Shown: positions 1 to 13,548, numbered from the stretch's first letter. The stretch: 64,000 bases of DNA from Cranoglanis bouderius (GCA_023630585.1 CM042550.1:18779606-18843605); one strand, 5' to 3'. The notes: a model not told the origin generated them from the letters alone. Numbers and translations: made by a program.

Positions 1-421
1 GGTTCAAAAGTTTACATTACGCTCGATTCTTAATACCGTGTGGTGTTACCTGGATGATCGATGACTGTGTTTACACCCCCCCTGACTCTTAATGTGTCTG
101 TCCCCTTCTTGAGCATCAGTGAATGTTTGCACCTTTTGTAATAGTCTTGTTCGAGTCCCTCAGTCGTCCTCAGTGTGAAAAGATGGATCTCAACATCACA
201 TAGTCGCTGCTGGAAAAGGAGGTCAGATATGTAGAAGATGCTGGAAAAGCAAAGAATGTGCAGGACCTGGAGGATTTTTCTGAAGAACAGTGGGCAGTTT
301 GACTGCTCAGGACAAACAAGGGACTCGTGAACAACATCACAAGACATAAACACACTCGTCGATCATCCAGGTTGAACAGCACACGGTATTAAGAATCGAG
401 CGTAATGTAAACTTTTGAACT
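1..421. mobile_element. Non-autonomous DNA transposon (MITE-like), left end at or beyond the window edge
   Basis: About 60 bp at the left (GGTTCAAAAGTTTACATTAC...) reappears as a near-perfect inverted copy ending at about 421 (...GTAAACTTTTGAACT). The arms include the shared core around CGATTCTTAATACCGTGT. The interior has no convincing open frame. It lies in the PPWD1 intron upstream of the first visible exon. Confidence 0.75.
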
Positions 422-820
422 GGTTCAGTTGTGTAAATTCAGTTATTATCGTGTCTCGTGGGCTAAATTTTAATGATCCCTCTTATTTTAAAAAAAAATA
501 AAAAATTTACATTTTGCAGATTCTGCAAGGGGTGTGTATATTTATGAGCACGACTGTATTTCTTCTGCTCAGTTTATTAGAAGGGAAAACAATCTTTTCA
601 GGAGCGTACACACTCGGTCTGTAAAAGAATTCTAGCTCGACCGATTGAAGTGAAATCCCTGAGATAGTGATTACATTGATCATAACTACATGGAAAACTA
701 ATCCCGTCTGAATAGGGGTTGAAGATTTTTTTTTTTTTTTTTTTTTTTTAAATTTCAGAATGATGTTTAGATAAAATCTCATATATTGTCAGAATTTCTT
801 TTTATCACTTTATCGTTATT

Positions 821-918
821 CAACTCAACTCAGTTTTATTTGTATAGCGCTTTTAACAGCATCTTTACAGAAATATATTAATTCAGAATATAGATTTGAA
901 ATGTACGGGTTTATTTAG
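821..918 (+). repeat. Dispersed teleost repeat fragment (TTTATTTGTATAGCGCTTTTAACA family)
   Basis: It shares the opening TTTGTATAGCGCTTTTAACA and AATATATTAATTCAG-like sequence with fuller copies at 54891-55170 and, in the other orientation, at 52026-52300. This copy is truncated. Confidence 0.7.
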
Positions 919-1046
919 TTCGAAAACGAGAGGGACAGCGGCTGAGAGGAGAAAACCTCATGAATAAATAAAAAGATGGAAATATATTTACTAACAGCTG
1001 CTGTTCTGTAAAGGTTCTAACCCTGGGTGTGGTTGTGGTGTCTCAG

Positions 1047-1529
1047 GTTCCACCCGGGTCAGTGTGAGTGGATCTATAACCCCGGTGACGCCATCAACAC
1101 GGTGGCCTGCTCGGAGAAATCCACAGGGAAGATTCACGTGTACGACGGACGAGGCAGCAACCGGCCGCTGCACACCTTCGATAAGCTGCACTCGTCTCCT
1201 CTGTGTCAGATCCGGCTGAACCCGCGCTACCGCGTCGTCGTGTCGGCCGACAGAGCCGGAATGCTGGAGTACTGGACCGGCCTCCCGAGCGAGTTTAAGT
1301 TCCCCAGGCAGGTGGAGTGGGAGTATAAAACCGACACGGACCTGTACGAATTCGCCAAGTGTAAAACCTTTCCCACCAGCCTGGCCTTCTCACACGACGG
1401 GAAGAAGATGGCCACCATCGCCGCCGACCGCAAAGTCCGCATCTTCCGCTTCCTGACGGCGAAACTCATGAGGGTGTTTGACGAATCGCTAACCGTACGT
1501 CTACCTGCTGCAGGGTTAAACATACAGGA

Positions 1530-1572
<43 letters not shown>

Positions 1573-1703
1573 CGCTGACACTATTATAACCTGATAACTT
1601 TCTCATGATAGTTTTTAACGATGTATTATTGCTGATGCATTAAACATCAGTTCTCTGACTTTTACTGAAGATCATCAGCTCCATCATGTGACTCCCTGTA
1701 ACA

Positions 1704-1764
<61 letters not shown>

Positions 1765-2089
1765 GCATACAGATGTTCACAGAGCTGCAGCAGATGAGAC
1801 AGCAGCTCCCGGACATGGAGTTTGGCCGTAGGATGGCGGTGGAGAGAGAGCTGGAGAAAGTGGACGGCATTCGACTGACCAACATCATCTTCGACGAGAC
1901 GGGACACTTTGTTCTGTACGGAACCATGCTGGGCATCAAGGTCATCAACGTGGAGACCAACCGGTGAGTCATGTGACCACTGATGGCATGGGTACAGTGC
2001 TACATCGCTCTGGTAACACCGCTATTACACCAAACAGCACGGTGCAGCTCCTGAAATTCTGAAAATGTGGTCATTTGTTTAAAAAACAC

Positions 2090-2129
<40 letters not shown>

Positions 2130-2520
2130 CACGCACGCAGGTGTGTGAGGATTTTGGGGAAACAGGAGAACATCCGTGTGGTGCAGCTCAGTCTGTTCCA
2201 GGGCGTGGCTAAGACCATGAAGGCGGCTCCCACCATCGAGATGAAGGCGAGTGATAACCCCGCCCTCCAGAGCATCGACCCCGACCCCACCATCTTCTGC
2301 ACCGCCTTCAAGAAGAACCGCTTCTACATGGTGAGAACCTTCACTGTCAGGAACCAGGCTGGAGCCTGGTTTTTGTTTTTGTTTTGTTTTTGTTCTTTTT
2401 CAGTTTTCTCTCTTTCATTCTTTGACATTTCTTTTTTTTTAATTTATTTCTTTTTTGCCCCTTTTTCTTATATCTTGCTTTCTTCCTTTCTGATCCTTTT
2501 TGTTCTTTTTTAACCCTTTT

Positions 2521-2556
<36 letters not shown>

Positions 2557-4934
2557 TTCACCCCTCATCTCACTTTCTTTCTTGTTCATCCTTTTTGTTC
2601 TTTTTTTTTTCCTCCTTTCTTTCTTTCTTTTCACCCCTGTTTTTTTTTTTTTTTTTTTTTTTACTTGCTTGCCTGAAAGAGAGAGAGTGCACTGAAGCAT
2701 GTTGGGCCAGTGGGGTGGCCAGTAGTTTGTTGGGGCTTCATGGACCCTTGGAGTCTGCACTGTAGATATAAAGCGTAGTGAAGTCAGACAGGTGAAGGTG
2801 ATGAGGTTGGTGAAGCTGGTGGGGATGATGAGGTTGGTGAAGCTGGTGAGGATGAGGTTGGTGAAGCTGGTGATGAGGATGATGATGAAGGTGATGAGGA
2901 TGATGATGAAGGTGATGAGGATGATTAAGCTGATGAGGATGATTAAGCTGATGAGGATGATTAAGCTGATGAGGATGATTAAGCTGATGAGGATGATTAA
3001 GCTGATGAGGATGATTAAGCTGATGAGGATGATTAAGCTGATGAGGATGATTAAGCTGATGAGGATGATGAAGGTGATGAGGTTGGAGAAGGTGGTGAGG
3101 ATGAAGGTGATGAGGTTGGAGAAGCTGGTGAGGATGAAGGTGATGAGGTTGGAGAAGCTGGTGAGGATGAAGGTGATGAGGTTGGTGAAGCTGGTGAGGA
3201 TGAAGGTGATGAGGTTGGTGAAGCTGGTGAGGATGAAGGTGATGAGGTTGGTGAAGGTGATGAGGTTGGTGAAGCTGGTGAGGATGAAGGTGATGAGGTT
3301 GGTGAAGGTGATGAGGTTGGTGAAGCTGGTGAGGATGAAGGTGATGAGGTTGGTGAAGGTGATGAGGTTGGTGAAGCTGGTGAGGATGATGAGGATGAGG
3401 TTGGTGAAGCTGGTGAGGATGAAGATGATGAGGTTGGTGAAGCTGGTGAGGATGAAGATGATGAGGTTGGTGAAGCTGGTGAGGATGAAGATGATGAGGT
3501 TGGTGAAGCTGGTGAGGATGAAGATGATGAGGTTGGTGAAGCTGGTGAGGATGAAGATGATGAGGTTGGTGAAGCTGGTGAGGATGATGAAGGTGATGAG
3601 GTTGGTGAAGCTGGTGAGGATGATGAAGGTGATGAAGGTGATGAGGATGGTGCTGTGGGGCTCCCTGCAGTAGGAGATATGTAACAGTATGGTGTAATAT
3701 TATCACTGCCCCGTGTACAGTTCACAACACGAGAGCCAGAGGACACCAAGAGCGCCGACTCGGACAGAGACGTCTTCAACGAGAAGCCGTCCAAAGAGGA
3801 GGTGATGGCCGCCACGCAGGCAGAAGGTCCGAAGAGGGTCTCGGACAGCGCCATCATCCACACTACTATGGGAGACATCCACCTAAAGCTCTATCCTGTG
3901 GAGTACGTGCAGCTCGTCTTGTTCGCTTCAACACCGAAGCTTTACACTGCTGTGCTTTTACACTGACGCGCCGTTCCTCTGTTCCTCAGGTGCCCCAAAA
4001 CCGTGGAGAACTTCTGCGTCCACAGCAGGAACGGTTACTACAACGGACACTTATTTCATCGTGTCATCAAGGTTAGTATATGAATAGAGAGTGTGTAACT
4101 CTCACCTAACTCCTGAATAACACTGAAGTCTGCAGTGATGTCCGAGTTCTGATGTGTGTGTGATTTTCAGTATTAAATCCTCACTGCGAGTGTTTAACTC
4201 CACTCTGAATACAGTACAGAGATCTCAGCGTGTGTGAGACGGATCTTCCTGTTTCTCCTCTGTAGGGTTTCATGATCCAGACGGGAGACCCCACAGGCAC
4301 GGGGATGGGAGGAGAGAGCATCTGGGGCGGAGAGTTCGAGGACGAGTTTCACTTCAGTCTGAGGCACGACCGGCCGTACACACTCAGCATGGCCAACGCT
4401 GGACCAGGAACCAACGGCTCTCAGTTCTTCCTCACGGTGGTGCCCACGGTAAGAGCCCGATTCCTCGGTCTGATCCTACAGCACGTGTGGTCTGATGTTT
4501 CTTCAGTTCACGACTTAGTTCCTAACTTAACTCCTACCTGCAATAAGTTCGCTCAAAAAATGGCTGTGGATTCATTCATCTCCTCCTGTTATATACACGC
4601 TCTCATTAAATGCGTACAGAGATGTTAGGAAGAAAATTACAGCTTGGAAGGGAAGAAGCGGAGGTCGCTGGTGTCTCTGGGGAGAGTACGTAGCTTCGCA
4701 CAGTTAGCTCGCTTTGCTAATCTGATCTGAGAACGAAGTCGAGCGCGTAACGCGCAAATCGCACACCTGATTCAATTTTTTTCCTCACAGCCGTGGCTGG
4801 ACAACAAGCACACAGTGTTTGGACGAACCACGAAAGGGATGGAGGTGGTGCAGAGGATCTCCAACGTCAAGGTCAACCCAAAGACGGACAAACCGTACGA
4901 GGACATCAGCATTATCAACATTACCATCAAGTAG
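1047..4934 (+). CDS. ppwd1: Peptidylprolyl isomerase with WD40 repeats, 3' part (PPWD1)
   Basis: Nuclear cyclophilin associated with spliceosomes; the family has N-terminal WD40 repeats and a C-terminal peptidyl-prolyl isomerase domain. Seven exons are visible: 1047-1494, 1773-1963, 2141-2330, 3721-3902, 3990-4071, 4266-4448 and 4791-4934. They join in frame at GT/AG sites to 472 complete codons plus stop TAG at 4932-4934. The first roughly 170 residues of the usual 646 lie left of the window. WD-repeat segments include FPGQCEWIY-like sequence (here FHPGQCEWIY) and VRIFRFL. The cyclophilin domain keeps FHRVIKGFMIQTGDP and WLDNKHTVFG, so the catalytic Arg, Phe, Gln and Trp positions are present. 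The intron between 2330 and 3721 carries a large minisatellite. The gene converges with TRIM23. Identity rests on near-complete match to the remembered family sequence and on synteny. Confidence 0.96.
1533..1758 (+). repeat. Two (GT)n tracts in the PPWD1 intron before exon 1773
   Basis: (GT)n at about 1533-1568 and 1706-1758. The second ends 14 nt before the acceptor of the exon starting at 1773 and takes the place of a pyrimidine tract. A further (GT)n at 2091-2126 sits before the exon at 2141. Confidence 0.9.
2340..2662 (+). repeat. T-rich low-complexity tract
   Basis: About 320 bp of T-rich sequence with (TTTC)n at 2521-2556 and a 20-nt T run near 2640, immediately after the exon ending at 2330. 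Confidence 0.85.
2789..3652 (+). repeat. Purine-rich composite minisatellite in a PPWD1 intron
   Basis: About 860 bp built from GAT/GGT-rich units. An 18-bp unit (GATGAGGATGATTAAGCT) recurs about eight times at 2917-3060. A 33-bp unit, seen as the 11-residue frame repeat MRLVKLVRMKV, dominates 3070-3600. Both strands stay open for roughly 300 codons because the units are multiples of three. Confidence 0.92.
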
Positions 4935-5001
4935 AACACACACACACACACTCTGAGTGAATGTCCTGAACCCGATTTTGTATAATAATAATAATAATAA
5001 T

Positions 5002-5007
5002 AATAAA
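5002..5007 (+). terminator. Candidate polyadenylation signal of PPWD1
   Basis: AATAAA about 70 nt after the PPWD1 stop codon, at the end of an (ATA)n run and followed by a T-rich stretch. This suggests a very short 3' UTR. Position and hexamer are seen; use is inferred. Confidence 0.6.
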
Positions 5008-6011
5008 GGTCTTTTTTTTATCAATCTGGGTGTATAAATGTGTATCATTAACTCACTCGAGACATTTCCACTGTTCTATTTTAATTGGATAACAATTAGG
5101 GATATTTTTAAAAAAAAAAAAACAACCAAAAAAAAAAAGCCAGTCAAGTTCACAACAAATAAATGTTCAGGTGTGCTCTGTGCTTGTTCAATAAAACTGG
5201 TATTAGGAAGGAAATTATTTACAAACTCGAGTGTTGTAAGAGCGAAGAATAAGACTTACACATGCGCTTTAATCTTTACACGTCACACAGCAATGAGAGG
5301 GAAGTTCACGTTCAAACAAAAACAGGCTCCAATAAATGTTTCGGTCACCAGAGCGAAATAAAATCTGTACATGTAACAGGAAGAGGTTTATCTGAACACC
5401 GCTAAAGATGAAGGAGTAATAGTTGTATAGTAATACAAACGCTGTAACTGGTTAAAGCAGCGGAAAGTGAACTTTACTGTACTAAAAGCTCTTACAGCTG
5501 TGCATGAAGGACAAGTACTGATTAAAATCTTTTATAAATGCTTTATAAGCGGATGCACTTGTTTAAACACCGCGGTACCACAGGCCATCCCGACTAAAAC
5601 ATTTCAGAAAATCCTAACAGTGTTCCTTCGTGTTTTTCTTTAAAAATGTAAATAAACGGTAACGAGAGTTTAACACACCGTCATATTCTACTCCATACCT
5701 CCATACTAACGCACCACGAACCGAAATAAATAATGAAAAAACATCACAAATCCATTCAGAAAGCATGTTTATATGTTTATAACTGAACTGGAACAGAATA
5801 TCGGCGCTGTAACCTCATCGCATTATTACGGCTGATCTTCATGTTTCTTCAGTAAACGTTAAATTCAGTGGATTTTACAACTTAGGGCTATCATTAGTGT
5901 GCTTTAGTATAAAGAAAAAAAAATTAAAATTCAAGAAATGAAGAGAGCTGGTACCTCACCACAATGTCTTAACTCTTTCAAACGCTCTGAAGTGACTTCA
6001 CCTTTAATATT

Positions 6012-6017
6012 TTTATT
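6012..6017 (-). terminator. Candidate polyadenylation signal of TRIM23
   Basis: AATAAA on the minus strand about 200 nt beyond the TRIM23 stop codon. It is one of several AT-rich candidates in the convergent interval, so its use is uncertain. Confidence 0.3.
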
Positions 6018-6219
6018 TTAAAGTTGTTTGGTAGTAAATACACAGGACAATCGCTTTCAACCTAAAAAGCTAAAAATCAGTGTAACGTTGCGTCGCTGTT
6101 CGGTTAGTTAGTTGCCGTGAGACTAGTTGATGACTGTAACTGATGGTTAAACGTGATTTAGCGTGACACGGAGTCTCCTCGCGTGCTAACTGCTCCTCGT
6201 GGTACCGTACTCGGGTCCG

Positions 6220-6402
6220 TTAGGCCACGTCCAGAACCCCTGCAGCCACCAGCTGGCGTGAGAGCCAGTCCAGACCCTCGTGCAGACCCGTACCACTGCG
6301 GGCGTCGCAGCCCTGAATGTGCCAGCTCCGCCCACAGCACAGCTTATGGAGGCTCAGGAGCTCCGTCATTTCCTCCACCGACACGGCACCGGGGACGTCC
6401 TG

Positions 6403-6433
<31 letters not shown>

Positions 6434-7744
6434 TAACAAAGTCCTCTGTACCAGTATGTAATCCTGAACCATTTACATTGGGAAGGTGTGGAATTCCTGA
6501 AATCACTTCCTAAAATCCTACATTCTTCTCCTTTCTGTGTTTTTAATCCACACATCATAAGACTTATTTATAAGGACTGTATCATTAGTGTGTTGGTTTA
6601 AAAAAAAATCTGCTTCTTGGTCAGTAAAATCAGAACCAGACCCAAAACTAGAGATCGACCGATAATCGTTTTTACCGATATTTTCCCCGATATTTAAGCA
6701 TTTTTCCATAATCGGATATCGGTTTTGTAATATCGTATCGTATAAATGGCGCCGTCTTGTGGGCGCAGGACCGCCATTTTGCAGCACTGCATCTTTTTTT
6801 TTTTTGTTTGTTTGTTAATTATTTTTATGTGCTTTATTTGTTTTACCTTTGTTTAAAAAAAAAAAAAACACTTTAGTAACAGTGCACTTTATTTTTTGCA
6901 CTCTTTCAGATCCCTCTATTTATTGTTTTTTTTTATGGAAGGAGGAAGTGAAACTGACTGAGTTGTTATGAATAAAAAGGTTTGTTCGGTTCAGTGGTGG
7001 TGTTATCATTGTGTCAAAAACAATAAACAATATTGTATAACAATAATAACAAAAAAATAAATAAATAAATAAATAAATATCGGTTATTGGCACATAAACA
7101 TGAAAATAATCGGGTATGAAAAATTAATTTCGGACGATCTCTACCCAAAATCCTGCTGGTGTGGAACTACGGTATGGTATTATTTTGTTATTTTGTTGCC
7201 ACAACAACAGAGCAAACAATGGTTAAGCTGTTGGACCGCTGATCAGAAGGTCATGAGTTCAAATCCCAGCGCTGCCACTGCTGGGCCCCTGAGCAAGGCC
7301 CTTAACCCTCAACTACTCAGTTGTATAATATGATATAAATGTAAGTCGCTCTGGATAAGGGCATCTGCTAAATAATGTAAATGTAAATAAACTTCTATAA
7401 CTGAAGTTAAAAGAAGGTGTGAAAGTTAGACTTAAGAAATAAATAACAAATATGAAGCAAAAGACTAACGTGTGCTGGATATAAAGTGTAGTTTATTGTA
7501 AAATAAAAGATTTGGGATTCAGAAACTCTGCTCCAAGGTGTACAGCATTTTGAGGAACCTGGAGCGGTTCTCCTGACTCACCTGTTTGTTGGCGAAGATG
7601 AGCAGTAGAGCGTCTCTCAGCTCTTTCTCCGTCAGCAGCTTGGCCAGTTCACTGTGAGCCTCCATCAGTCTGTCCCTGTGACAGCTGTCAATCACAAACA
7701 CCACCGCTGTGGAGCAGAAAACGAAGCGCCGTGAAATACTGAGT

Positions 7745-7788
<44 letters not shown>

Positions 7789-10700
7789 AGCAGGTTACCT
7801 TGTGTGTTCAGGTAGTAGTGCTTCCACAGCGGTCTCAGTTTGTGTTTCCCTCCAACGTCCCAGATGGTGAACTTCAGATTTTTATACTCCACGGTTTCCA
7901 CGTTAAAGCCTGAAATGTAAACACGCTCCATGTGAGTGGGTTAAAGGGTTAACTCTAACTCCGGGTTAGGGTTCTAGCATGTCGTGGGGTTCCTGGGCGT
8001 GGTGCTACCTATAGTGGGGATGGGCTGCATGAACTCGTCCTGCTTCAGTTTGAACAGGATGGTGGTTTTTCCTGCACCGTCCAGCCCCAGTGTCACCACC
8101 CGGATCTCCATCTTGGGTCCGATGTGTACGCGGTTATCCTGCAACACGGTTCGGTACGGTTCAGTATGGTTCTGCAGAAAGGTTCTGCTCTTAAAACAAG
8201 ACCAGAGAGTAATCTGGGAGAAAACTCAACCAATGTGTCACTAGCTTGAATGCAGAACGATAAGGTCAGTATTCAGTATTTACCTTTTATTTAGTATTCA
8301 GTATTTAATCTGCATTCTTCGTTTATGTGCTTCAGTATTTATCTACTATTCAGTATTTACCTTTTATTCAGTACTCGGTGTTTAATCTGTATTCAGCATT
8401 TATGTGCTCAGTATTTTTCTTGTATTCAGTATTTACCTTGTATTCTGTAATCAGTATTTATCCTGTATTTAGTACTGGCCTTTTGTTCAGCATTTACCTT
8501 GTATTTAGTATTTTGTCTTATATTCAATATTTAGTATTTCCCTTGTGTACAGTATTCAGTATTTATCCAGTATTCAGAATTTGATGTTTTAAGTATTTAC
8601 CCTGGATTCATTACCTTTCATTCAGTATTTAGCCTTTATCTTGTATTCATTATTAAGAATTTACTCAGCATTTCAGTATTTACTCAGTATTTACTCAGTA
8701 TTTACTCAGCATTTCAGTATTTACTCAGCATTTCAGTATTTACTCAGCATTTCAATATTTACTCAGTATTTCAGTATTTACTCAGCATTTCAGTATTTAC
8801 TCAGTATTTACTCAGCATTTCAGTATTTACTCAGCATTTCAGTGTTTACTCAGTATTTACTCAGCATTTCAGTATTTCCATATTTACTCAGCATTTCAGT
8901 ATTTACTCAGTATTTACTCAGTATGTCAGTATTTACTCGGTATTTACTCAGCATTTCAGTATTTACTCAGCATTTCAGTATTTACTCAGTATTTACTCAG
9001 CATTTCAGTATTTACTCAGTATTTACTCAGCATTTCAGTATTTCCATATTTACTCAGCATTTCAGTATTTACTCAGCATTTCAGTATTTACTCAGCATTT
9101 CAGTATTTCCATATTTACTCAGCATTTCAGTATTTACTCAGTATTTACTCAGTATTTACTCAGTATTTACTCAGCATTTCAGTATTTACTCAGTATTTAC
9201 TCAGCATTTCAGTATTTACTCAGTATTTACTCAGCATTTCAGTATTTATTCAGCATTTCAGTATTTCCATATTTACTCAGCATTTCAGTATTTACTCAGC
9301 ATTTCAGTATTTATTCAGCATTTCAGTATTTCCATATTTACTCAGCATTTCAGTATTTACTCGGTATTTGTAGTATTTACCTTGGTGAATGTTACAGGGA
9401 TGCCTGCATCCAGCTGAACGTGATCAGCCATTTCTGTAAACTGCTGCTGCTGCTTCTGCAGAGTCTCCAGCAACCTGTTAATCTCCTGCTTCGCCAGAAC
9501 CACCCTGCAGTCATCCTGGGGTAAATATAAATACCAATATAAATACAAAGAGAAATATAAATAAATACGATTGTATTTAATAACAACAAAAGAAACACTG
9601 CTGAATTCCAGCTCACAGTGTGGGAGTTTATATCAGTGCAGTGTGTGTAATACTGCACTAATACTATTATAGTGTTTATTATTTACTAAGGCAGATTTAT
9701 AAACATATAAACAGCTGAAGATCGGAATGAAGTGTTAGTAGTGAGAACACTGCGGGGCATCAGGTCTTTAGCTGCTCTGTCCTGCTTTAAACACTTTGCA
9801 CACAGTGTTGAGGGGATGAAGTGGTCATTACGGTCATTATGGTGGTTACGGTCGTACCTGCTGCAGGGTCTTCTCACAGTGGAGGCAGGCTGTGGACACC
9901 TGAGACAGAAGGATGGTCATGTCCTCCTGCTGCTGTCGGAGCCAGATGAGCCTCTCCCTCACGTGAGCGTCCACCACGCTGAGCGCCATCTCCTCCTGAC
10001 GGCACAGCGTCTCGTGGAGGTCGGCGAAGTACGCCCGCACACAGGACCGAGCGTTCTCCGCCGTGCCAGGAACCTCAGAGGAACACCAGGAGAACGACTT
10101 ACAGTGAGTTCTCATCATGCTCATTTCTGGTGCAGAACGCACTCCTTTAAACCGGGTAAGTGATTTATTAAAAAACAAAAACGCCTGATAAAAATCTGTT
10201 GTTCTGATTTACTGTCATCGTTCTATGAATATGCAAATTGGGAAGTTTCATATACGTTATTGTAAGTTGCATGTCCTTCATTTGCATGTTAGAAACTCAT
10301 TGGCTCTTATATTTTATGACACAATAACACTTCCAAAACACTTTTTAAATAATAAAAAAACAATTTGTTTTGTTTTTAAAATTGCTTAATGTGGTGGTTC
10401 TACAAATAAAAATAAAAAAAAGTCACTGGAGATGAAACAGAAAAAATAAAAACATGGGACACATATACTTTTACCTTCAGCATACTATGACTATGCAAAT
10501 TAAAACTACTCCTGAAAACAAGCCCCGCCCCTTTCTCAATGTAAACTGGTCTAAAGTCTTCTAATTTTCATATTAGAAACTGACTGACTCATATTTTATG
10601 ACACAATAACACTTCTTGTCCAATAGTAACTAGTCGTAACTAATAGTAACTAACTAATATGCTTTTATCTTAAAAACTATTTGTGAATATTTTAGGGTGA

Positions 10701-10901
10701 CTGAGTAAGAGCTATTTGATTATATAGCTATTTAATTAAACAAATAATTTAACCCATTTAATTTTTAAAAAATATTTAAAGTTTAAATTTAAAGTCTTTT
10801 TGGACAGAAAAATGGCTACAACTAAATAAACACCTCTCTTTGGCTTCATTTTTATATCAGTTTATATTAATGCTCCACCCACACAAATGGATAAAGCTCT
10901 A

Positions 10902-10951
<50 letters not shown>

Positions 10952-12780
10952 CACTTACATGTTCTGTATGAGCCATGCCCACTCCGTCCTCTACGATCTG
11001 TTCCCCTCCCTCTATCTGCTGCACGATGCCCACCAGCTTCCTGGAATACTCGGACACTTCCTCAGTGAAGGTGCGGATGCAGTGCGCCATGTCCAAGATG
11101 GACGCCCGGATCTGGTTGGCTTCAGATTCCAGAACTGCATGCTGGGAAAGAAAGGTTTTTATTGTCAACTCCATCTGCATCACCTGTACATAATCACTGG
11201 GGGTCAAAACGTATGAACTCGTCCTGGTCATTAACGCATTATAACCGGCACGCCTTTAATAAACGCTCATGCGAGGAAAGCAGCTGTGTGAATACGGACC
11301 TTATTTCCTCCAGCTCATACACAGGTAGCGTGTGTTTATAATAATCTGATGATCCAATACAGATGAATTGCTTAATAGAGTTACTCACTCATAGTGATAC
11401 AAAACATGAAGCTCTGAGGGCCAATAAATAAATAAATAAACAAACAAACAAACAAATACATACATAAACGACATTTGTTAGTGCTGCGCAGTGTGAACTG
11501 GATTAAAAAGCAAGGACGACACAATAAATAAAAATCACGGCTCCGTTTCTGGATTCGTTTTCATTATTTGGTGCTGAACTTCAGCTGATGTTAAATGTGT
11601 CTGAAGGATTTTTTTTAAACGTAAAAGGAAAATGAAAAACGAATAAAAACAGCAGTTCAGAAACCACAGCCACATGTGCGGCAGTTTGAAGACTCGTTAA
11701 TGAATCCGTTTCCTTTGTACTTTTTCATTACGGACATTTAAAAATCTGCACCGGTTTCTCCGGTTTCTCAGGAGTTCATTAACATCACTTAAACAGGCCA
11801 GACTCGTGATTTTATTCAAGATTTTACATCAGAAACACTGTTATAACGCGCCTTTTATCTGTAACGAAGGCTCATTAGGTCATTATTCATCCCTGTGTTT
11901 TCCAGGTGGAACAGATCCGTGTGTGTTTTAGATTTTCTCATTAATATACAATGAGCATTAAGGGTTTATAATTATTCTGGACCAGTGAGACACTGAAGTG
12001 GGACTGGATAGTTCTGGGTACCTTGTGTCCTTGGTGCTTGCCGTACTCTTTGCAGACGCAGCACATGAGGAGCCCGGGCTGGCAGTCCTCCTCCAGACAC
12101 ACGAACTCGATAGCGTGGACCTGGTGTTGAGGGCACAGCGTCTTCTCGTGCGGTTTGTCGGCCAGCGGGACGCGGCGGTGTTTGGCCAGCGTGCGGGTGG
12201 AGTGTGTGAGCTGAGAGCACTCGGCACATAAATGTGTGGCGCACACGGTGCAGTACACCGACGCAGTGTGGCTCTCATCCTCGTCACACCGTATGATGCA
12301 CTGCAGGAGAGAGAGAACGTTCATCATCAGTATTCGGGAACCTTTACGCATGGTTCCTCCATAGGAATCAGGGCAGATCTCATGATATGTTTTTAACACG
12401 TGAAGAAAAAACCCATCTCCTGTTAGCGAGTGTGAAATCTGACTTCACTGCTCTACGTTTATATGCAAATCAGCTCATTTACATGCAAACACCAACCAGA
12501 AGGTGTTGATTAATTTTCTGTAACAGCAGCTCTGACAGTAGCGCAGGTTTATATTAATTAATGCACTTGCACTAATACGTTATCGTTTCTATAGCAACAG
12601 CTCATTCACAGGGACGTGTACAGTGGACGCTCCACATAAACAGACTTTTAAAAAGGTATATTATGAGAAGTTATATATATTTTTTATTTATATACATATT
12701 CTTATATAGTATTTTGAACATTTTTTGATTCAGTTTTTTAATTATGGCATTTTTGTTTTTCTCATGTTATTTCTTAATGA

Positions 12781-12811
<31 letters not shown>

Positions 12812-13492
12812 GCTGTTGTTAAGTTCTTTGAGCATTTTATCTATGACGATATAGACTATTATGATGATGATGATGATGATGATTATTATTATTATTATTG
12901 CTGTTAAGTTCTTTGAGCATTTTATCTATGACGATATAGACTATTATGATGATGATGATTATTATTATTATTATTAAATATATACATTATGTTTCTGGTA
13001 CTGCAGTTCTGATCATTTTGCTGGTATTTATTTATTTTATTTATTTATTTGTTTTTTAATAAACCAGGGCCAATATCCTTTGACCACAAAGCTCTCTTTA
13101 TAGCTCATGGTGAGGTTTTGTACTTTAACCCTGTGGGGAAAAAAATAGAAGGGAAAATGACAATTAAAACATTACTAAAATGGTGGATAATTAACACGTT
13201 ATGTATATATTTTTGCACTTGTTATATTTTTAAAATGTGTGCAAAGACAGATTAGCTCTCAATATCCTGCAAAAACTATAAGCAGTTGTACTGAAATGAT
13301 TTAATGATTTTTTATTTTTTTTTATCATTTATTTAAACATGAAATATGGAGGAAGCTCTCGTGTCCTGACCTCTCCCATCTCTCTCAGGGCTTCTTCTGA
13401 CATGCCGGACTGATTGGACGCACCGTTCTGCAGCCGTTCCAGCAGCTCCAGCAGAGCAAAGTTCTTCTTCAAACCCCACACACCTGAGTCTC

Positions 13493-13548
<56 letters not shown>

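Larger units (their letters stand above)
4935..6219. other. Convergent 3' interval between PPWD1 and TRIM23
   Basis: Holds the 3' UTRs of both genes: (CA)n directly after the PPWD1 stop, (ATA)n, A-runs near 5110-5140, then AT-rich unique sequence. I see no further gene here. Confidence 0.7.

Noticed and set aside
2738..3706. Overlapping open frames of about 300 codons on both strands
   Set aside because: They are translations of a minisatellite whose units are multiples of three. The region is intronic to PPWD1 and shows no family similarity.
8641..9417. 258-codon frame rich in Ser, Tyr and Phe
   Set aside because: Product of the TRIM23 intron minisatellite on the strand opposite the gene.
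9732..10163. 143-codon plus-strand frame
   Set aside because: Antisense to the conserved TRIM23 coiled-coil exon 10073-9858.
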